A stretch of 64,000 nt of DNA. Origin: Zobellella maritima (GTDB lineage Bacteria > Pseudomonadota > Gammaproteobacteria > Enterobacterales > Aeromonadaceae). Positions 44,790 through 56,533 of this stretch are shown here, one piece after another. The notes under the pieces were generated by a model, which was given only the letters and a program-made list of their open reading frames with translations, ran no database searches and was not told where the DNA came from. Each line of letters starts with the position of its first letter. Positions within the stretch are counted from its first letter, which is position 1. The stretch spans positions 372,001 through 436,000 of the forward strand of contig NZ_QCZE01000002.1 of NCBI RefSeq assembly GCF_003075035.1, in the 5' to 3' direction. The translations under genes were made by a program, and so were the position numbers.

Positions 44790-44819
44790 CCTGGTCAATA
44801 TCGGTATGAATTGACCAGG
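44790..44819 (-). terminator. Hairpin in the argE-ppc gap
   Basis: CCTGGTCAAT pairs perfectly with ATTGACCAGG around a ten-base loop, 12 nt after the argE stop. No T run follows in the argE direction, so it may stabilise the argE transcript or weakly terminate before ppc. Confidence 0.5.
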
Positions 44820-44830
44820 AGTTTTGTAAC

Positions 44831-45982
44831 TTATTTACTTAGGCAGAAGCGCTTGAGCAGTTGTTGTAGCACCTCGACCGTGGGCGTGACAAAGGACAGA
44901 TCCAGGTATTCGTCCGGCTGGTGGGCCTGGGCGATATGGCCGGGACCCATCACTATGGTCTGGCAGCCCAGTTGCTGGATAAAGGGGGCTTCGGTGCAGT
45001 AGTTGACCGCCTCCGCCTTGTGACCAGATATGTCTTCCGCGGCCTTGACCAGCTCGGCATCCGGGTCGGTACCGTAGGCGGGAATAGGCTCATGCAGATG
45101 GAACAGTTCCAGGGCATTTGGATACTGGGCCTTGATGGGCTCCAGCGCATGGTGCAGCAGGCCCATCAGTTCATCCGGCCCGACCCCCGGGATCGGACGC
45201 ATATCGAAGTGCAGCTCACAGCAGGCACAGATGCGGTTGGGGCTGTCACCCCCGTGAATATGACCCAGGTTGAGGGTGGGCTGGGGCACCTGGAAATGCG
45301 GATTGGCGTACTTTTCCTTGAGCTGGTGTTGCAGTTCCAGCAGGCGGGCCATCACTTGGTGCATAATTTCCAGGGCGTTGACGCCGTTGGCGGGATCCGA
45401 GCTGTGGCCGCTGCGGCCTGTAATACGGATGGCTTCCGACATATGGCCTTTGTGCATCATCACCGGCACCAGGCCGGTCGGCTCACCGATCACCGCATAG
45501 TCGGGTTTCAGGGCCTGGGCGCTGGCGATAGCCCGGGCGCCGGCCATGGTGGTTTCTTCATCGGCGGTGGCCAGGATACGGATCGGCTTGTGCAGCTTGC
45601 TTAGATCCAGGTCCTTCAATGCCTCGACGATAAAGGCGAAGAAACCTTTCATATCTATGGTGCCGAGACCATAAAGACGATTGCCTTCTTCGGTCAGCTT
45701 GAAGGGATCCTTGTTCCAGCGGCCCGGATCGAAGGGCACTGTATCCGTATGGCCGGCCAGCAGCAGGCCACCTTCTCCTTCCCCTTTGCTGGCCAGCAGG
45801 TTGAATTTGCCATTCAGGCCAGGGACTTCGGTGACCTCTACCTGAAAGCCCAGTTGGCTGAACCAGTCCGCCAGCAGGCGGATCACCTGCTCATTGCTTT
45901 GATCCCAGCTGGAATCAGTGCTGCTGATGGAGGGCAGGGCGATGATGTTGCGGTACATATCCAGGAATGTGAGCGAGCTCAT
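44831..45982 (-). CDS. argE: Acetylornithine deacetylase
   Basis: A 383-residue M20 metallohydrolase that converts N-acetylornithine to ornithine. The first metal ligand is in GHTDTVPFD (near residue 80), and the catalytic Glu pair is in [10 protein letters not shown] (near 139). [13 protein letters not shown]-like [19 protein letters not shown] near the C-terminus is typical of ArgE. It is divergent from argC with an ArgR operator between, supporting the biosynthetic role. Its presence means the linear rather than the cyclic acetyl-group route is used, consistent with the ArgA domain fused to ArgH. Confidence 0.95.
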   Translation of the reverse strand: MSSLTFLDMYRNIIALPSISSTDSSWDQSNEQVIRLLADWFSQLGFQVEVTEVPGLNGKFNLLASKGEGEGGLLLAGHTDTVPFDPGRWNKDPFKLTEEGNRLYGLGTIDMKGFFAFIVEALKDLDLSKLHKPIRILATADEETTMAGARAIASAQALKPDYAVIGEPTGLVPVMMHKGHMSEAIRITGRSGHSSDPANGVNALEIMHQVMARLLELQHQLKEKYANPHFQVPQPTLNLGHIHGGDSPNRICACCELHFDMRPIPGVGPDELMGLLHHALEPIKAQYPNALELFHLHEPIPAYGTDPDAELVKAAEDISGHKAEAVNYCTEAPFIQQLGCQTIVMGPGHIAQAHQPDEYLDLSFVTPTVEVLQQLLKRFCLSK

Positions 45983-46002
45983 AGGGTCTCCGTCGGGATT
46001 TT

Positions 46003-46041
46003 ATCTAATTTAAATTCAATGCAATTGCATAAATATGTTTT
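46003..46041. promoter_or_regulatory. ArgR operator: two ARG boxes 3 bp apart
   Basis: Two 18-bp half-conserved ARG boxes lie at 46003-46020 (core CTAATTTAAATTCA) and 46024-46041 (core TGCATAAATATGTT). They are separated by exactly 3 bp, the spacing used by the ArgR hexamer. They sit in the divergent argE-argC promoter region and should repress both units when arginine is high. Confidence 0.75.
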
Positions 46042-46233
46042 TGTTGTTAGGCTGCCAGCATATCTTTATTTGGGTAACGCGTATAGCCGATGGTCATGAC
46101 TTTCCTTCCTCAATTACGGCGACGATAAAGCTTGCCTGAACCTACTCATCCAGGATGACATAAGCCAAGGATTCAAATTAGGCAGATACCCTGTTTTCCT
46201 CAAGCTGATATTGATATTTCGATGGATATGCCC

Positions 46234-47247
46234 ATGTTAAAAGCTGCAATTATTGGTGCCAGTGGCTACACCGGAGCCGAACTGGCCGGTCTAATTCAAG
46301 GCCACCCTTCTTTGACCCTTTCCGGCCTCTATGTATCCGCCGGCAGCCAGGATGCCCATAAATCCTTTTCCAGCCTGTACCCACGCTGGCGCGGGCTGAT
46401 AGATTTGCCGCTGTTGCCCCTGGACGAGGATGCTATCAGCCGCATTCACACCGACGCCGACCTGGTATTGCTGGCCACGGCTCACGAGGTCAGCCATGAT
46501 CTGGCTCCCGGTTTTCTGGCCAAGGGGCCGCCGGTGTTCGATCTGTCCGGTGCGTTCCGGGTACCGGGTAACGGCTTTTACGACAAATTCTACGGCTTCC
46601 ACCATCAGCATGGCGACTGGCTGGCCAAGGCGGCCTATGGTCTGGCCGAGTGGAATCAGGACGCCATCAAGGCCGCCCAGCTGATTGCCGTGCCCGGTTG
46701 CTACCCTACGGCATCACTGAGTGCGCTCAAACCTTTGCAAGCGGCCGGCCTCATTGCCGGCGGCTCTCGGCCCATCATCAGTGCCGTGTCGGGGGTCAGT
46801 GGTGCCGGTCGCAAGGCCAGCATGAACAACAGCTTCTGTGAGGTCAGCCTCAAGCCCTATGGGGTCTTTAACCACAGACATCAGCCTGAAATCAGCCATC
46901 ACCTGGGCGAACAGGTGGTGTTTCAGCCCCACCTGGGTAATTTTATCCGGGGCATATTGGCCACCGTCTATGTGCAGCTGGCCGACGGTGTGAGTGACGA
47001 GCAGATAGCCGAGGCGTATCACAACGCCTATGACGGTCAGCAAATCGTGCGCCTGGCCAGCCAGTGGCCACAGATCAACGATGTGGCCGGCACCCCTTTC
47101 TGTGATCTGCACTGGGCCCGCGACGGGAACCAGTTGATTGTGGTATCGGCCATAGATAACTTATTGAAGGGAGCGGCCAGTCAGGCCATTCAGTGTATCA
47201 ATATTCACCAGGGCTTTTCGCCGCTGGCTGGTCTGGTCAAGGAGTAA
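46234..47247 (+). CDS. argC: N-acetyl-gamma-glutamyl-phosphate reductase
   Basis: A 337-residue enzyme that reduces N-acetylglutamyl phosphate to the semialdehyde. The NADP-binding [12 protein letters not shown] opens the protein, and the catalytic Cys156 lies in PGCYPTA. The HHRHQPEI-like [13 protein letters not shown] segment supplies the active-site histidine region. ATG 46234 gives the family-typical N-terminus; ATG 46222 is equally open and neither has a clear ribosome site, so the start is uncertain. It is first in argCBFG. Confidence 0.94.
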   Translation: MLKAAIIGASGYTGAELAGLIQGHPSLTLSGLYVSAGSQDAHKSFSSLYPRWRGLIDLPLLPLDEDAISRIHTDADLVLLATAHEVSHDLAPGFLAKGPPVFDLSGAFRVPGNGFYDKFYGFHHQHGDWLAKAAYGLAEWNQDAIKAAQLIAVPGCYPTASLSALKPLQAAGLIAGGSRPIISAVSGVSGAGRKASMNNSFCEVSLKPYGVFNHRHQPEISHHLGEQVVFQPHLGNFIRGILATVYVQLADGVSDEQIAEAYHNAYDGQQIVRLASQWPQINDVAGTPFCDLHWARDGNQLIVVSAIDNLLKGAASQAIQCINIHQGFSPLAGLVKE

Positions 47248-47258
47248 AGGAGATGGCA

Positions 47259-48038
47259 ATGCAACAACCGCTGGTGATCAAGCTGGGTGGCACCCTGCTG
47301 GAAAGCGACAAGGCCCTGGAGGCCCTGTTTACCACCCTGAAAACCTTCCTGGATGAAGAAGGGCGTCCGCTGGTGCTGGTGCATGGCGGTGGCGTACTGG
47401 TGGATAACCAGCTGAAGGCCATGGGCCTGACCTCGACCAAGAAAAACGGCCTGCGGGTGACGCCTTTCGAGCAGATCCCCGTGATTGCCGGTGCCCTGGC
47501 CGGTACCGCCAACAAGCTGTTGCTGGCCCAGGCTGTCGCCCATGACATCAAGTCGGTGGGGCTGTGCCTGGGTGACGGTGGCCTGTGCCGGGTCAGCCAG
47601 CTGGATCCCGAGCTGGGCGCGGTCGGCCAGATAGAGGGCGGAGACGCTACCCTGGTCAACACCCTGCTGGCCGGCGGATTCCTGCCGGTGGTCAGCTCCA
47701 TCGGCATCACCTTCGATGGTCACCTGATGAACGTGAACGCCGACCAGGCCGCCACCGCCATTGCTGAAATTCTGGATGCGGATCTGGTGATGCTGTCCGA
47801 CGTGAGCGGCATCCTGGACGGCAAGGGGCAGCGTATTGCCCATCTGACCGAAGCCGATGCCGAGGAGCTGATGGCCAAGAACATCATCAAGGACGGCATG
47901 GCGGTCAAGGTCAAGGCGGCCTTGAAGGCCACCAAGACCCTGGGCAAGCCGGTTGCCGTCGGCAGCTGGCGCTACCCGGATCAACTGTTGTCACTGCTGG
48001 CGGGCGAGTCTGAGCACGGCACCCGGATTTCACACTGA
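47259..48038 (+). CDS. argB: Acetylglutamate kinase
   Basis: A 259-residue amino-acid kinase that phosphorylates N-acetylglutamate. The nucleotide-binding [11 protein letters not shown] is at the N-terminus, [14 protein letters not shown] near residue 45, and [29 protein letters not shown]-type segments (start [10 protein letters not shown]) near 160. A GGAG touches the ATG at 47253 but is 6 nt from the ATG at 47259, so 47259 is preferred. It lies 11 nt after argC. The N-terminus is short and lacks the extra helix of arginine-feedback-inhibited kinases. Confidence 0.95.
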   Translation: MQQPLVIKLGGTLLESDKALEALFTTLKTFLDEEGRPLVLVHGGGVLVDNQLKAMGLTSTKKNGLRVTPFEQIPVIAGALAGTANKLLLAQAVAHDIKSVGLCLGDGGLCRVSQLDPELGAVGQIEGGDATLVNTLLAGGFLPVVSSIGITFDGHLMNVNADQAATAIAEILDADLVMLSDVSGILDGKGQRIAHLTEADAEELMAKNIIKDGMAVKVKAALKATKTLGKPVAVGSWRYPDQLLSLLAGESEHGTRISH

Positions 48039-48047
48039 GGGTTCCCC

Positions 48048-48968
48048 ATGCAACATTTATTGAGCGTTAAGGATTACAGCAAGGCCGAACTGGAGCAGAT
48101 CCTGGCTCTGGCGAAACAGGTCAAGGCCAACCCGGCCAAGTTCGCCGACGCCCTCAAGGGAAAAAGCGTGGTCACCCTGTTCGAGAAGCCGTCGCTGCGT
48201 ACCCGGGTCACCTTCGATGTGGGCGTCAACAAATTGGGGGGGCATGCGGTTTACCTGGACAGCCAGAACGGCGCCATGGGCTCGCGGGAATCGGTACAGG
48301 ACTTCGCTGCCAACCTGTCGCGCTGGTGTGATGCCATCGTCGCCCGGGTCTACGACCACCAGACGCTGGTGGAAATGACAAAATATGCGACAGTACCAGT
48401 GATTAATTCTCTCTGTAACCTGTATCATCCCTGCCAGGCGCTGGCTGATTTCCTGACCATCTCCGAACATTATGATGATCTGAGCAAGGTGCATCTGGCG
48501 TATCTGGGGGACGGCAACAACGTGACCCATTCACTGATGTTGACCGGTGCCATCTTGGGGACCAGTGTGACCGCCGTTTGCCCGCGTGGCCACAGCATAG
48601 ATGCCCAGGTGCTGAAGGAAGCCGAAGCCCTGGCTGCGGTCAGCGGCGCCAGGATCCGGGTGACCGATAGCCTGGATGATATCGAAGGAGTGGATGTTGT
48701 CTATACGGACACCTGGGTGTCCATGGGCGATAATACTCCCCTCGAACAGGTGCGGGAGACCTTTATGCCCTATCAGGTCAATCAGGCCCTGCTCGATAAA
48801 ACCGGAGCGAAACAGGTGCTGCACTGTCAGCCCGCCCACAGGGAGTGGGAAATAACTTCCGAGGTGATGGATGGTCCTGCCTCCCTGATCCTCGACCAAG
48901 CTGAAAATCGCATGCACGCCCAGAATGCCGTGCTGCTGACATTGATTAACAGGGATACTCATTCATGA
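48048..48968 (+). CDS. argF: Ornithine carbamoyltransferase
   Basis: A 306-residue carbamoyltransferase making citrulline from ornithine and carbamoyl phosphate. The carbamoyl-phosphate loop is [10 protein letters not shown] (near residue 48), followed by [10 protein letters not shown] (near 127) and the ornithine-binding [11 protein letters not shown] (near 222). The usual HCLPAHRG motif is changed to HCQPAHRE (H259-E266), with Gln261 replacing a very conserved leucine. Overlaps argG by 4 nt. The SLRTR form is common in Shewanella-like ArgF. Acetylornithine carbamoyltransferase is unlikely because argE is present. Confidence 0.93.
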   Translation: MQHLLSVKDYSKAELEQILALAKQVKANPAKFADALKGKSVVTLFEKPSLRTRVTFDVGVNKLGGHAVYLDSQNGAMGSRESVQDFAANLSRWCDAIVARVYDHQTLVEMTKYATVPVINSLCNLYHPCQALADFLTISEHYDDLSKVHLAYLGDGNNVTHSLMLTGAILGTSVTAVCPRGHSIDAQVLKEAEALAAVSGARIRVTDSLDDIEGVDVVYTDTWVSMGDNTPLEQVRETFMPYQVNQALLDKTGAKQVLHCQPAHREWEITSEVMDGPASLILDQAENRMHAQNAVLLTLINRDTHS

Positions 48969-50176
48969 GCCAATTCAAGAAAATTCTCCTGGCCTATTCC
49001 GGCGGTCTGGATACCTCAGCCATCATTCCCTGGCTGAAAGAAAACTATGAAGGTTGTGAGGTCGTGGCATTCGTGGCCGATGTGGGCCAGGGTGAAGAAG
49101 ATCTGGACGGTGTCGAAGAAAAGGCCATCGCGTCCGGCGCGTCCAAGTGCATCGTCGCCGATCTGAAAGACGAATTCGTCAACGACTATGTGTATCCGAC
49201 CCTGACCACCGGCGCCATCTACGAAGGCACCTACCTGCTGGGCACCTCCATGGCCCGTCCGGTCATCGCCAAGGCGATGGTGGAAGCGGCCATTGCCGAA
49301 GGTGCCGACGCCATCTCTCATGGCTGTACCGGCAAGGGTAACGATCAGGTTCGCTTCGAAGGCGCCGTGGCCGCCCTGGCTCCCCAGCTGGCGATTATCG
49401 CTCCCTGGCGGATCTGGGACATGCGCAGCCGGGAAGATCTGCTGGCCTATCTGGCCGAGCGCAACATCAAGACTACCGCCAGCGCCACCAAGATCTACTC
49501 CCGCGATGCCAATGCCTGGCATATCTCCACCGAAGGTGGCGAGCTGGAGAGCACTTGGAACGAGCCGTCCGAGCAGGCCTGGACCTGGACCGTGTCCCCC
49601 GAGCAGGCGCCCGACAAGGCCGAGACTGTTTCTCTGACCGTTGAGAAGGGCTGTATCGTCGCTATCGATGGCCAGGCCATGAGCCCCTATCAGGTGCTGA
49701 CCACCCTCAACGAACGCGCCGCCAAGCACGGCGTCGGCCGGGTCGACATCGTCGAAAACCGTCTGGTGGGCATGAAGTCCCGCGGTTGCTATGAAACGCC
49801 GGGCGGCACCGTGATGATGGCGGCGCTGCGCGCCGTGGAAGAGCTGGTGCTGGACAAGCCAACCCGCGCCTGGCGCGAGCGGGTGGGAGCTGAATTCTCC
49901 CATCTGGTCTACGATGGTCGCTGGTTCACCCCGTTGTGCAAGGCGCTGCTGGCATCCGCCGAAGCCATTGCCGAAGACGTGTCCGGTGAAGTGGTCCTGA
50001 AGATGTACAAGGGTCAGGTAACCGCCATTCAGAAGTCCTCGCCCAACAGCCTGTATTCAGAAGAATTCGCTACCTTTGGCGAAGATGAGGTGTATGATCA
50101 GAGCCATGCCGAAGGCTTTATCCGCCTGTATTCTCTGGCCAGCCGGATCAAGGCACTGAAAAACCAGCAGAAATAA
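48965..50176 (+). CDS. argG: Argininosuccinate synthase
   Basis: A 403-residue ATP-pyrophosphatase-type ligase that condenses citrulline and aspartate. The PP-loop [11 protein letters not shown] lies at residues 9-19, and the [15 protein letters not shown] segment (near 117) is diagnostic. Start overlaps argF by ATGA. A strong terminator 27 nt after the stop separates it from argH, so the last arginine gene is transcribed partly or wholly on its own. Confidence 0.96.
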   Translation: MSQFKKILLAYSGGLDTSAIIPWLKENYEGCEVVAFVADVGQGEEDLDGVEEKAIASGASKCIVADLKDEFVNDYVYPTLTTGAIYEGTYLLGTSMARPVIAKAMVEAAIAEGADAISHGCTGKGNDQVRFEGAVAALAPQLAIIAPWRIWDMRSREDLLAYLAERNIKTTASATKIYSRDANAWHISTEGGELESTWNEPSEQAWTWTVSPEQAPDKAETVSLTVEKGCIVAIDGQAMSPYQVLTTLNERAAKHGVGRVDIVENRLVGMKSRGCYETPGGTVMMAALRAVEELVLDKPTRAWRERVGAEFSHLVYDGRWFTPLCKALLASAEAIAEDVSGEVVLKMYKGQVTAIQKSSPNSLYSEEFATFGEDEVYDQSHAEGFIRLYSLASRIKALKNQQK

Positions 50177-50202
50177 TAGCTGTCGGATGATCCAGGAGTA
50201 AC

Positions 50203-50232
50203 CACAGGGGGCTTGATGCCCCCTGTGTTTTT
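50203..50232 (+). terminator. Rho-independent terminator after argG
   Basis: CACAGGGGGC pairs with GCCCCCTGTG around a five-base loop, followed by five Ts. It ends the argCBFG transcript upstream of argH. Confidence 0.93.
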
Positions 50233-50233
50233 A

Positions 50234-50265
50234 CTGACAGCTTACGGCTTGCTTTTCAGTATAAT
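50234..50265 (+). promoter_or_regulatory. Candidate promoter of argH
   Basis: A perfect TATAAT lies at 50260-50265. The best -35-like hexamer, CTGACA (50234-50239), is 20 nt away, longer than usual. Placement directly after the argG terminator makes an argH promoter here likely. Confidence 0.45.
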
Positions 50266-50332
50266 GCGGGCAATAACCGTTCAGTGCGGTTAACAACAAT
50301 ATTCAGTAATGTCGTCAAGGAGTAAAAAGGTT

Positions 50333-52213
50333 ATGGCACTTTGGGGTGGGCGTTTCAGCCAGGCGGCAGATGCCAAGTTCAAGCAGTTTAATGATTCTTT
50401 GCGTTTCGATTATCGTCTGGCGGAGCAGGACATCGTCGGCTCCATCGCCTGGTCCCGGGCCCTGGCCAAGGGGGGGGTACTCAGTGCCGACGAACAGCAG
50501 AAAATCGAACTGGCGCTCAATGATCTCAAACTCAAGGTCATGGAAGATCCCAGCCAGATCCTCCATTCCGACGCCGAGGATATTCATTCCTGGGTTGAAG
50601 GCCAACTGATTGCTGCGGTCGGTGACCTGGGCAAGAAGCTGCATACCGGCCGTAGTCGTAATGATCAGGTGGCGACCGATCTCAAGCTGTGGTGCAAGCA
50701 GCAGGTACCGCCGCTGCTGGCCAAGCTGGACGCCATGCAGAAACAGCTGGTGACAGTGGCGCGCGAGCAGCAGAACACTGTGCTGCCCGGCTATACCCAT
50801 CTGCAGCGGGCCCAGCCGGTGACCTTCGCCCACTGGTGCCTGGCCTATGTGGAGATGCTGGAGCGGGACTTCACCCGGTTGCAGGACGCCTACAAGCGTA
50901 TGGATACCTGTCCGCTGGGTTCCGGCGCCCTGGCCGGCACCGGTTTCCCCATCGACCGGCACGAGCTGGCTCATTCCCTGGGCTTTTCCTCGCCGACCCG
51001 TAACAGCCTGGATTCCGTTTCCGATCGGGATCATGTGCTGGAGCTGATGAACTGCGCCACCAACTCCATGATGCACCTGTCCCGTTTCGCCGAAGATCTG
51101 ATCTTCTACAACTCCGGCGAATCCGGTTTCCTCGAACTGTCCGATCGGGTGACGTCCGGCTCGTCACTGATGCCCCAGAAGAAGAACCCCGATGCCCTGG
51201 AACTGATCCGCGGCAAGTGCGGGCGGGTATTCGGTGCCTACGCGGGCATGATGATGACCCTGAAGGCGCTGCCGCTGGCCTATAACAAGGACATGCAGGA
51301 AGACAAGGAAGGCCTGTTCGACGCCCTGGATTCCTGGTACGACTGCCTGGAAATGGCCGAGATGGTGTTGCACGACATCAAGGTCAACGAGGAGAAAACC
51401 CGCGAAGCGGCCCAGGGTGGTTACTCCAACGCCACCGAGATGGCCGATTACCTGGTCTCCAAGGGGATTCCCTTCCGCGAAGCGCACCATATCGTCGGTG
51501 CCATCGTCGTGCATGCCATCGCCAAAAAATTGCCGATGGAAGAGCTGCCGATGGAAGACTTCAAGCAGTTCAGCCCGCTGATCGGTGACGACGTATATGG
51601 CAAGCTGTCACTGGAGTCCAGCCTGGCCAGTCGCTGCGCCTTGGGCGGGGTGGCACCGGAGCAGGTCGAGTTTGCCCTGACCAGTGCCGAGCGCCGGCTC
51701 ACCCAGCGTGATACCTCGGGTATCCATGTGCGCGGTGCCCGCCTGACCGATCTGGATGCCATCGAGCGGATGGTGAATTACTGGGCCAATATCGGTGAGA
51801 ACCTGCCGCGTACCCGCAAGGAACTGGTGAAGTCCGTGGGTGAGTTCGCGGTTGCCGAAACTCAGGGCCAGATCACCGGTTGTGCCTCTCTGTATGTATA
51901 CGACACCGGGCTGGCGGAAATCCGCTCCCTGGGGGTTGAACCCGGTTTCCAGAGCCAGGGGCAGGGCAGGGCGCTGGTCGAGAAAATCCTCAAGAAAGCC
52001 GAAGACATGGCCATAGATCGGGTGATTGTGTTGACCCGGGTACCCGAGTTCTTTATGAAACTGGGCTTCAGCGCCACCAGCAAGACCCTGCTGCCCGAGA
52101 AGGTGATGAAGGACTGCGATCTCTGCCCCCGTCAGCATGCCTGTGATGAAGTGGCACTGGAAGTGGTATTGAAAGGCAAGGCCGGGCTGATCGGCAAGGC
52201 GAAAGTTGCCTAA
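50333..52213 (+). CDS. argH: Argininosuccinate lyase fused to N-acetylglutamate synthase, ArgH(A)
   Basis: A 626-residue fusion. Residues 1 to about 458 form argininosuccinate lyase, with the signature [11 protein letters not shown] at 276-286 and [13 protein letters not shown] near 105. From about residue 465 a GNAT acetyltransferase domain follows ([18 protein letters not shown], acetyl-CoA loop QSQGQGRAL near 550). It ends with a three-cysteine cluster, C595, C598 and C604. The fused domain supplies ArgA activity, as known for Moritella and related marine bacteria, so the protein catalyses both the first and last steps of arginine synthesis. ATG 50333 lies 10 nt after AAGGAG. Confidence 0.95.
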   Translation: MALWGGRFSQAADAKFKQFNDSLRFDYRLAEQDIVGSIAWSRALAKGGVLSADEQQKIELALNDLKLKVMEDPSQILHSDAEDIHSWVEGQLIAAVGDLGKKLHTGRSRNDQVATDLKLWCKQQVPPLLAKLDAMQKQLVTVAREQQNTVLPGYTHLQRAQPVTFAHWCLAYVEMLERDFTRLQDAYKRMDTCPLGSGALAGTGFPIDRHELAHSLGFSSPTRNSLDSVSDRDHVLELMNCATNSMMHLSRFAEDLIFYNSGESGFLELSDRVTSGSSLMPQKKNPDALELIRGKCGRVFGAYAGMMMTLKALPLAYNKDMQEDKEGLFDALDSWYDCLEMAEMVLHDIKVNEEKTREAAQGGYSNATEMADYLVSKGIPFREAHHIVGAIVVHAIAKKLPMEELPMEDFKQFSPLIGDDVYGKLSLESSLASRCALGGVAPEQVEFALTSAERRLTQRDTSGIHVRGARLTDLDAIERMVNYWANIGENLPRTRKELVKSVGEFAVAETQGQITGCASLYVYDTGLAEIRSLGVEPGFQSQGQGRALVEKILKKAEDMAIDRVIVLTRVPEFFMKLGFSATSKTLLPEKVMKDCDLCPRQHACDEVALEVVLKGKAGLIGKAKVA

Positions 52214-52229
52214 AAATAGCACTGTCGCC

Positions 52230-52257
52230 TTGCAAGCCGGAGGCGGATAGGTATAAT
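52230..52257 (+). promoter_or_regulatory. Promoter of the S10 ribosomal operon
   Basis: TTGCAA (52230-52235) and a perfect TATAAT (52252-52257) are 16 nt apart. The site lies between argH and rpsJ and is followed by a structured leader. Confidence 0.85.
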
Positions 52258-52259
52258 AC

Positions 52260-52740
<481 letters not shown>

Positions 52741-52761
52741 TAACGGAAAGAGGTTTTATCA

Positions 52762-53400
52762 ATGGCAATCGGTCTAGTAGGTCGTAAGCTGGGTATGACC
52801 CGTGTCTTCACCGAAGACGGCGTGTCCATCCCGGTCACCGTTATCGAAGTAGATGCCAACCGTGTTACCCAGGTGAAAACACTGGAAAAGGATGGCTATC
52901 AAGCTGTTCAGGTGACCACTGGCACCAAGAAAGCTACTCGTATCACCAAGCCGGAAGCGGGTCACTTCGCTAAAGCCGGTGTGGAAGCGGGTCGTGGACT
53001 GTGGGAATTCCGCCTGGGTTCAGGCGAAGGCGAAGGTATCGAAGTCGGTGCCGAGCTGAAAGTAGACATCTTTGCCGATGTCAAGAAAGTAGACGTTACC
53101 GGTACTTCCAAAGGTAAAGGTTTCGCTGGCGGCGTTAAGCGCTGGAACTTCCGGACTCAGGATGCCACTCACGGTAACTCCTTGTCTCACCGCGTACTGG
53201 GTTCTATCGGTCAGAACCAGACCCCGGGTCGCGTATTCAAAGGCAAGAAAATGGCCGGTCACATGGGTGCTGAGCGTGTAACCACGCAAAACCTGGAAGT
53301 GGTCCGCGTTGATGTTGATCGCAACCTGCTGCTCATCAAAGGTGCAGTCCCGGGTGCGACTAACGGCAACGTCATCGTTAAACCTGCCGTTAAAGCGTAA
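52762..53400 (+). CDS. rplC: Large ribosomal subunit protein uL3
   Basis: A 212-residue 23S-binding protein that starts early in 50S assembly and reaches towards the peptidyl transferase centre. It begins [18 protein letters not shown], and its loop contains the [20 protein letters not shown] region, where glutamine is methylated in enterobacteria. Length is normal. Between rpsJ and rplD in canonical order. Confidence 0.98.
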   Translation: MAIGLVGRKLGMTRVFTEDGVSIPVTVIEVDANRVTQVKTLEKDGYQAVQVTTGTKKATRITKPEAGHFAKAGVEAGRGLWEFRLGSGEGEGIEVGAELKVDIFADVKKVDVTGTSKGKGFAGGVKRWNFRTQDATHGNSLSHRVLGSIGQNQTPGRVFKGKKMAGHMGAERVTTQNLEVVRVDVDRNLLLIKGAVPGATNGNVIVKPAVKA

Positions 53401-53417
53401 CGTCTGAGGAGATAGTA

Positions 53418-54023
53418 ATGGAATTGGTAATGAAAGACGCGCAAGGCGCTCTTGAAGTTTCCGAAACTACCTTCGGGCGTGAGTTCAACGAAGCGTTGGT
53501 TCATCAGGTTGTTGTGGCCTATGCAGCCGGCGCTCGTCAAGGTACTCGTGCTCAGAAGACCCGTTCTGAGGTGTCTGGCGGCGGTAAAAAGCCGTGGCGC
53601 CAAAAGGGCACTGGCCGGGCCCGTGCCGGTACCATCCGCTCTCCGATCTGGCGTTCAGGTGGTGTGACTTTTGCAGCTAAGCCGCAGGATCACAGCCAGA
53701 AGGTCAACAAGAAGATGTACCGTGGTGCCATCAAGAGCATCCTCTCCGAGCTGGTACGTCAGGACCGCCTGATCGTTGCTGAGAAGTTCACTGTTGATAC
53801 GCCCAAGACCAAAGAACTGGTTGCCAAGCTGAAGCAGTGGGAACTGAGCGATGTGCTGATCGTGACTTCCGAAGTGGACGAGAACCTGTTCCTGGCCGCC
53901 CGTAACCTGTACAAGGTTGACGTGCGTGACGTGGCTGGTATCGACCCGGTTTCATTGATCGCGTTCGACAAGGTATTGGTAACTGCTGATGCAGTTAAGC
54001 AAATCGAGGAGATGCTGGCATGA
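53418..54023 (+). CDS. rplD: Large ribosomal subunit protein uL4
   Basis: A 201-residue protein lining the exit tunnel. The extended loop includes [20 protein letters not shown] (near residues 57-76). In Escherichia coli L4 also represses its own S10 operon through the leader. The ATG has GAGGAG 7 nt upstream, and the stop overlaps rplW by 4 nt. Confidence 0.98.
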   Translation: MELVMKDAQGALEVSETTFGREFNEALVHQVVVAYAAGARQGTRAQKTRSEVSGGGKKPWRQKGTGRARAGTIRSPIWRSGGVTFAAKPQDHSQKVNKKMYRGAIKSILSELVRQDRLIVAEKFTVDTPKTKELVAKLKQWELSDVLIVTSEVDENLFLAARNLYKVDVRDVAGIDPVSLIAFDKVLVTADAVKQIEEMLA

Positions 54024-54322
54024 TCCGTGAAGAGCGTATTCTGAAAGTTCTGAAGGCGCCGCATATCTCTGAAAAAAGCACCATGGTTGCCGAAAAAACC
54101 AACACTATCGTGTTCAAGGTTTCCAATGATGCTACCAAAGCAGAAGTAAAAGCTGCGGTCGAGAAGCTGTTCGAAGTTGAAGTTAAAGATGTTCGCACCC
54201 TGAATGTCAAGGGTAAGACCAAGCGTACAGGTAACCGTATGGGCCAGCGTTCCGACTGGAAAAAAGCCTACGTGACCCTGAAAGAAGGTCAGGATATCGA
54301 CTTCATCGGCGGCGCCGAGTAA
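54020..54322 (+). CDS. rplW: Large ribosomal subunit protein uL23
   Basis: A 100-residue protein at the tunnel exit that docks trigger factor and SRP. The N-terminal [16 protein letters not shown] and the C-terminal [14 protein letters not shown]-type segment are typical. Translation is coupled to rplD by an ATGA overlap. Confidence 0.98.
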   Translation: MIREERILKVLKAPHISEKSTMVAEKTNTIVFKVSNDATKAEVKAAVEKLFEVEVKDVRTLNVKGKTKRTGNRMGQRSDWKKAYVTLKEGQDIDFIGGAE

Positions 54323-54339
54323 GAGAGGAGTAATCTATA

Positions 54340-55164
54340 ATGGCAATCGTAAAATGTAAGCCTACTTCTCCGGGTCGCCGTCATGTTGTTAAGGTAACCA
54401 CCCCGGAGCTGTACAAAGGCAAGCCGTTCGCCGCCCTGCTGGACAAAAAGTCCAAGTCTGGTGGTCGTAACAATGCTGGCCGTATCACCACCCGTCATAT
54501 CGGTGGTGGTCACAAGCAGCACTACCGTATTGTTGACTTCAAGCGCAACAAAGACGGTGTACCGGCCAAGGTAGAGCGCCTGGAGTATGATCCTAACCGC
54601 TCCGCCAACATCGCCCTGGTCCTGTACGCAGACGGCGAGCGTCGCTATATCCTGGCGCCGAAAGGTGTTCATGCAGGCGATCAGCTGATGTCTGGCGATG
54701 CTGCCCCGATCAAGGCCGGCAACTGCCTGCCGATGCGCAACATCCCCGTTGGTAGCACTGTGCACGCCATCGAGATGAAGCCTGGCAAGGGCGCGCAGAT
54801 TGCTCGCTCCGCCGGTACTTCCGCCCAGATCCTGGCGCGTGAAGGTACCTATGTCACCCTGCGCCTGCGTTCCGGCGAAGTACGTAAAGTACTGGCCGAG
54901 TGCCGCGCTACCCTGGGTGAAGTAGGCAATGCCGAGCACATGCTGCGTCAATTGGGTAAAGCCGGTGCTCAGCGCTGGCGTGGTGTTCGTCCTACCGTTC
55001 GCGGTGTGGCGATGAACCCGGTAGACCACCCGCACGGTGGTGGTGAAGGTCGTACCTCTGGTGGCCGTCATCCGGTTACTCCTTGGGGTAAACCGACCAA
55101 GGGCGCCAAGACCCGTAAAAACAAGCGTACCGACAAGTTCGTGGTACGTCACCGTAACAAGTAA
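54340..55164 (+). CDS. rplB: Large ribosomal subunit protein uL2
   Basis: A 274-residue protein at the subunit interface, required for peptidyl transferase assembly. The conserved C-terminal [17 protein letters not shown] motif near residue 225 contains the key histidine of the family. The SH3-like core and basic tail are complete. Confidence 0.98.
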   Translation: MAIVKCKPTSPGRRHVVKVTTPELYKGKPFAALLDKKSKSGGRNNAGRITTRHIGGGHKQHYRIVDFKRNKDGVPAKVERLEYDPNRSANIALVLYADGERRYILAPKGVHAGDQLMSGDAAPIKAGNCLPMRNIPVGSTVHAIEMKPGKGAQIARSAGTSAQILAREGTYVTLRLRSGEVRKVLAECRATLGEVGNAEHMLRQLGKAGAQRWRGVRPTVRGVAMNPVDHPHGGGEGRTSGGRHPVTPWGKPTKGAKTRKNKRTDKFVVRHRNK

Positions 55165-55167
55165 TAG

Positions 55168-55464
<297 letters not shown>

Positions 55465-55474
55465 GGGGTAACAG

Positions 55475-55807
55475 ATGGAAGCTATAGCTAAACACCGCTT
55501 TGCTCGTACTTCTGCCCAGAAGGCGCGCCTGGTAGCCGATCAAGTCCGTGGTCTGACCGTAGACAAGGCACTGAATGTCCTGGCTTTTAGCCCTAAAAAG
55601 GCTGCCGTTCTGGTGAAGAAAGTTCTGGAATCTGCCATTGCCAATGCCGAGCACAATGAAGGTGCGGATATCGATGAGCTGAAAGTGGCAAAGATCTTCG
55701 TTGACGAAGGTCCCACCATGAAGCGTATTCGTCCTCGTGCCAAGGGCCGCGCGGACCGTATCATGAAGCGTACCAGCCACATTACTGTGGTTGTGTCCGA
55801 CCGCTAA
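55475..55807 (+). CDS. rplV: Large ribosomal subunit protein uL22
   Basis: A 110-residue protein whose beta-hairpin lines the exit tunnel, the site of macrolide-resistance changes in other bacteria. The [17 protein letters not shown] and [19 protein letters not shown] segments are intact. Starts 10 nt after rpsS. Confidence 0.98.
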   Translation: MEAIAKHRFARTSAQKARLVADQVRGLTVDKALNVLAFSPKKAAVLVKKVLESAIANAEHNEGADIDELKVAKIFVDEGPTMKRIRPRAKGRADRIMKRTSHITVVVSDR

Positions 55808-55825
55808 GAGGCTAGGAGATAAGCA

Positions 55826-56521
55826 ATGGGCCAGAAAGTACACCCGAATGGTATTCGCTTAGGGATCACCAAGCCTTTTAACTCGACCTGGTTTGCGAAT
55901 ACCAAGGACTTCGCTGACAACCTGCACAGCGATTTTCAAGTACGTCAGTACCTGAGCAAGGAACTGAAAAACGCCTCCGTTTCTCGGATCGTGATCGAGC
56001 GTCCGGCGAAGAGCATCCGTGTGACCATTCACACTGCTCGTCCCGGCGTAGTGATCGGCAAGAAAGGCGAAGACGTTGAAAAACTGCGCAAGCATGTAGC
56101 CAACCTGGCTGGCGTGCCTGCTCAGATCAACATTTCCGAAGTGCGTAAGCCTGAGCTGGACGGCCAACTGGTGGCGGATTCTATCGCCTCTCAGCTGGAG
56201 CGTCGTGTGATGTTCCGTCGTGCCATGAAGCGCGCGGTACAGAACGCCATGCGCATTGGCGCAAAAGGCATCAAGGTGGAAGTGAGCGGTCGTCTGGGCG
56301 GCGCTGAAATCGCGCGTACCGAATGGTACCGCGAAGGTCGTGTGCCTCTGCACACCCTGCGTGCCGACATCGACTATGCAACTTCTGAAGCATCTACCAC
56401 TTACGGCATCATCGGCGTAAAGGTTTGGATCTTTAAGGGTGAAGTTCTTGGCGGCCTGCAAGCCGTAGCTCAAGAGCCGCAAGCCCCGGCCAAGCCCAAG
56501 CGCAAAGGCCGCGGTAAGTAA
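55826..56521 (+). CDS. rpsC: Small ribosomal subunit protein uS3
   Basis: A 231-residue protein at the mRNA entry tunnel with helicase function. It contains a KH domain around [18 protein letters not shown] (near residue 75) and the C-terminal [20 protein letters not shown] segment. The C-terminal tail is lysine- and proline-rich. Confidence 0.98.
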   Translation: MGQKVHPNGIRLGITKPFNSTWFANTKDFADNLHSDFQVRQYLSKELKNASVSRIVIERPAKSIRVTIHTARPGVVIGKKGEDVEKLRKHVANLAGVPAQINISEVRKPELDGQLVADSIASQLERRVMFRRAMKRAVQNAMRIGAKGIKVEVSGRLGGAEIARTEWYREGRVPLHTLRADIDYATSEASTTYGIIGVKVWIFKGEVLGGLQAVAQEPQAPAKPKRKGRGK

Positions 56522-56533
56522 GGAGACTCGGAC

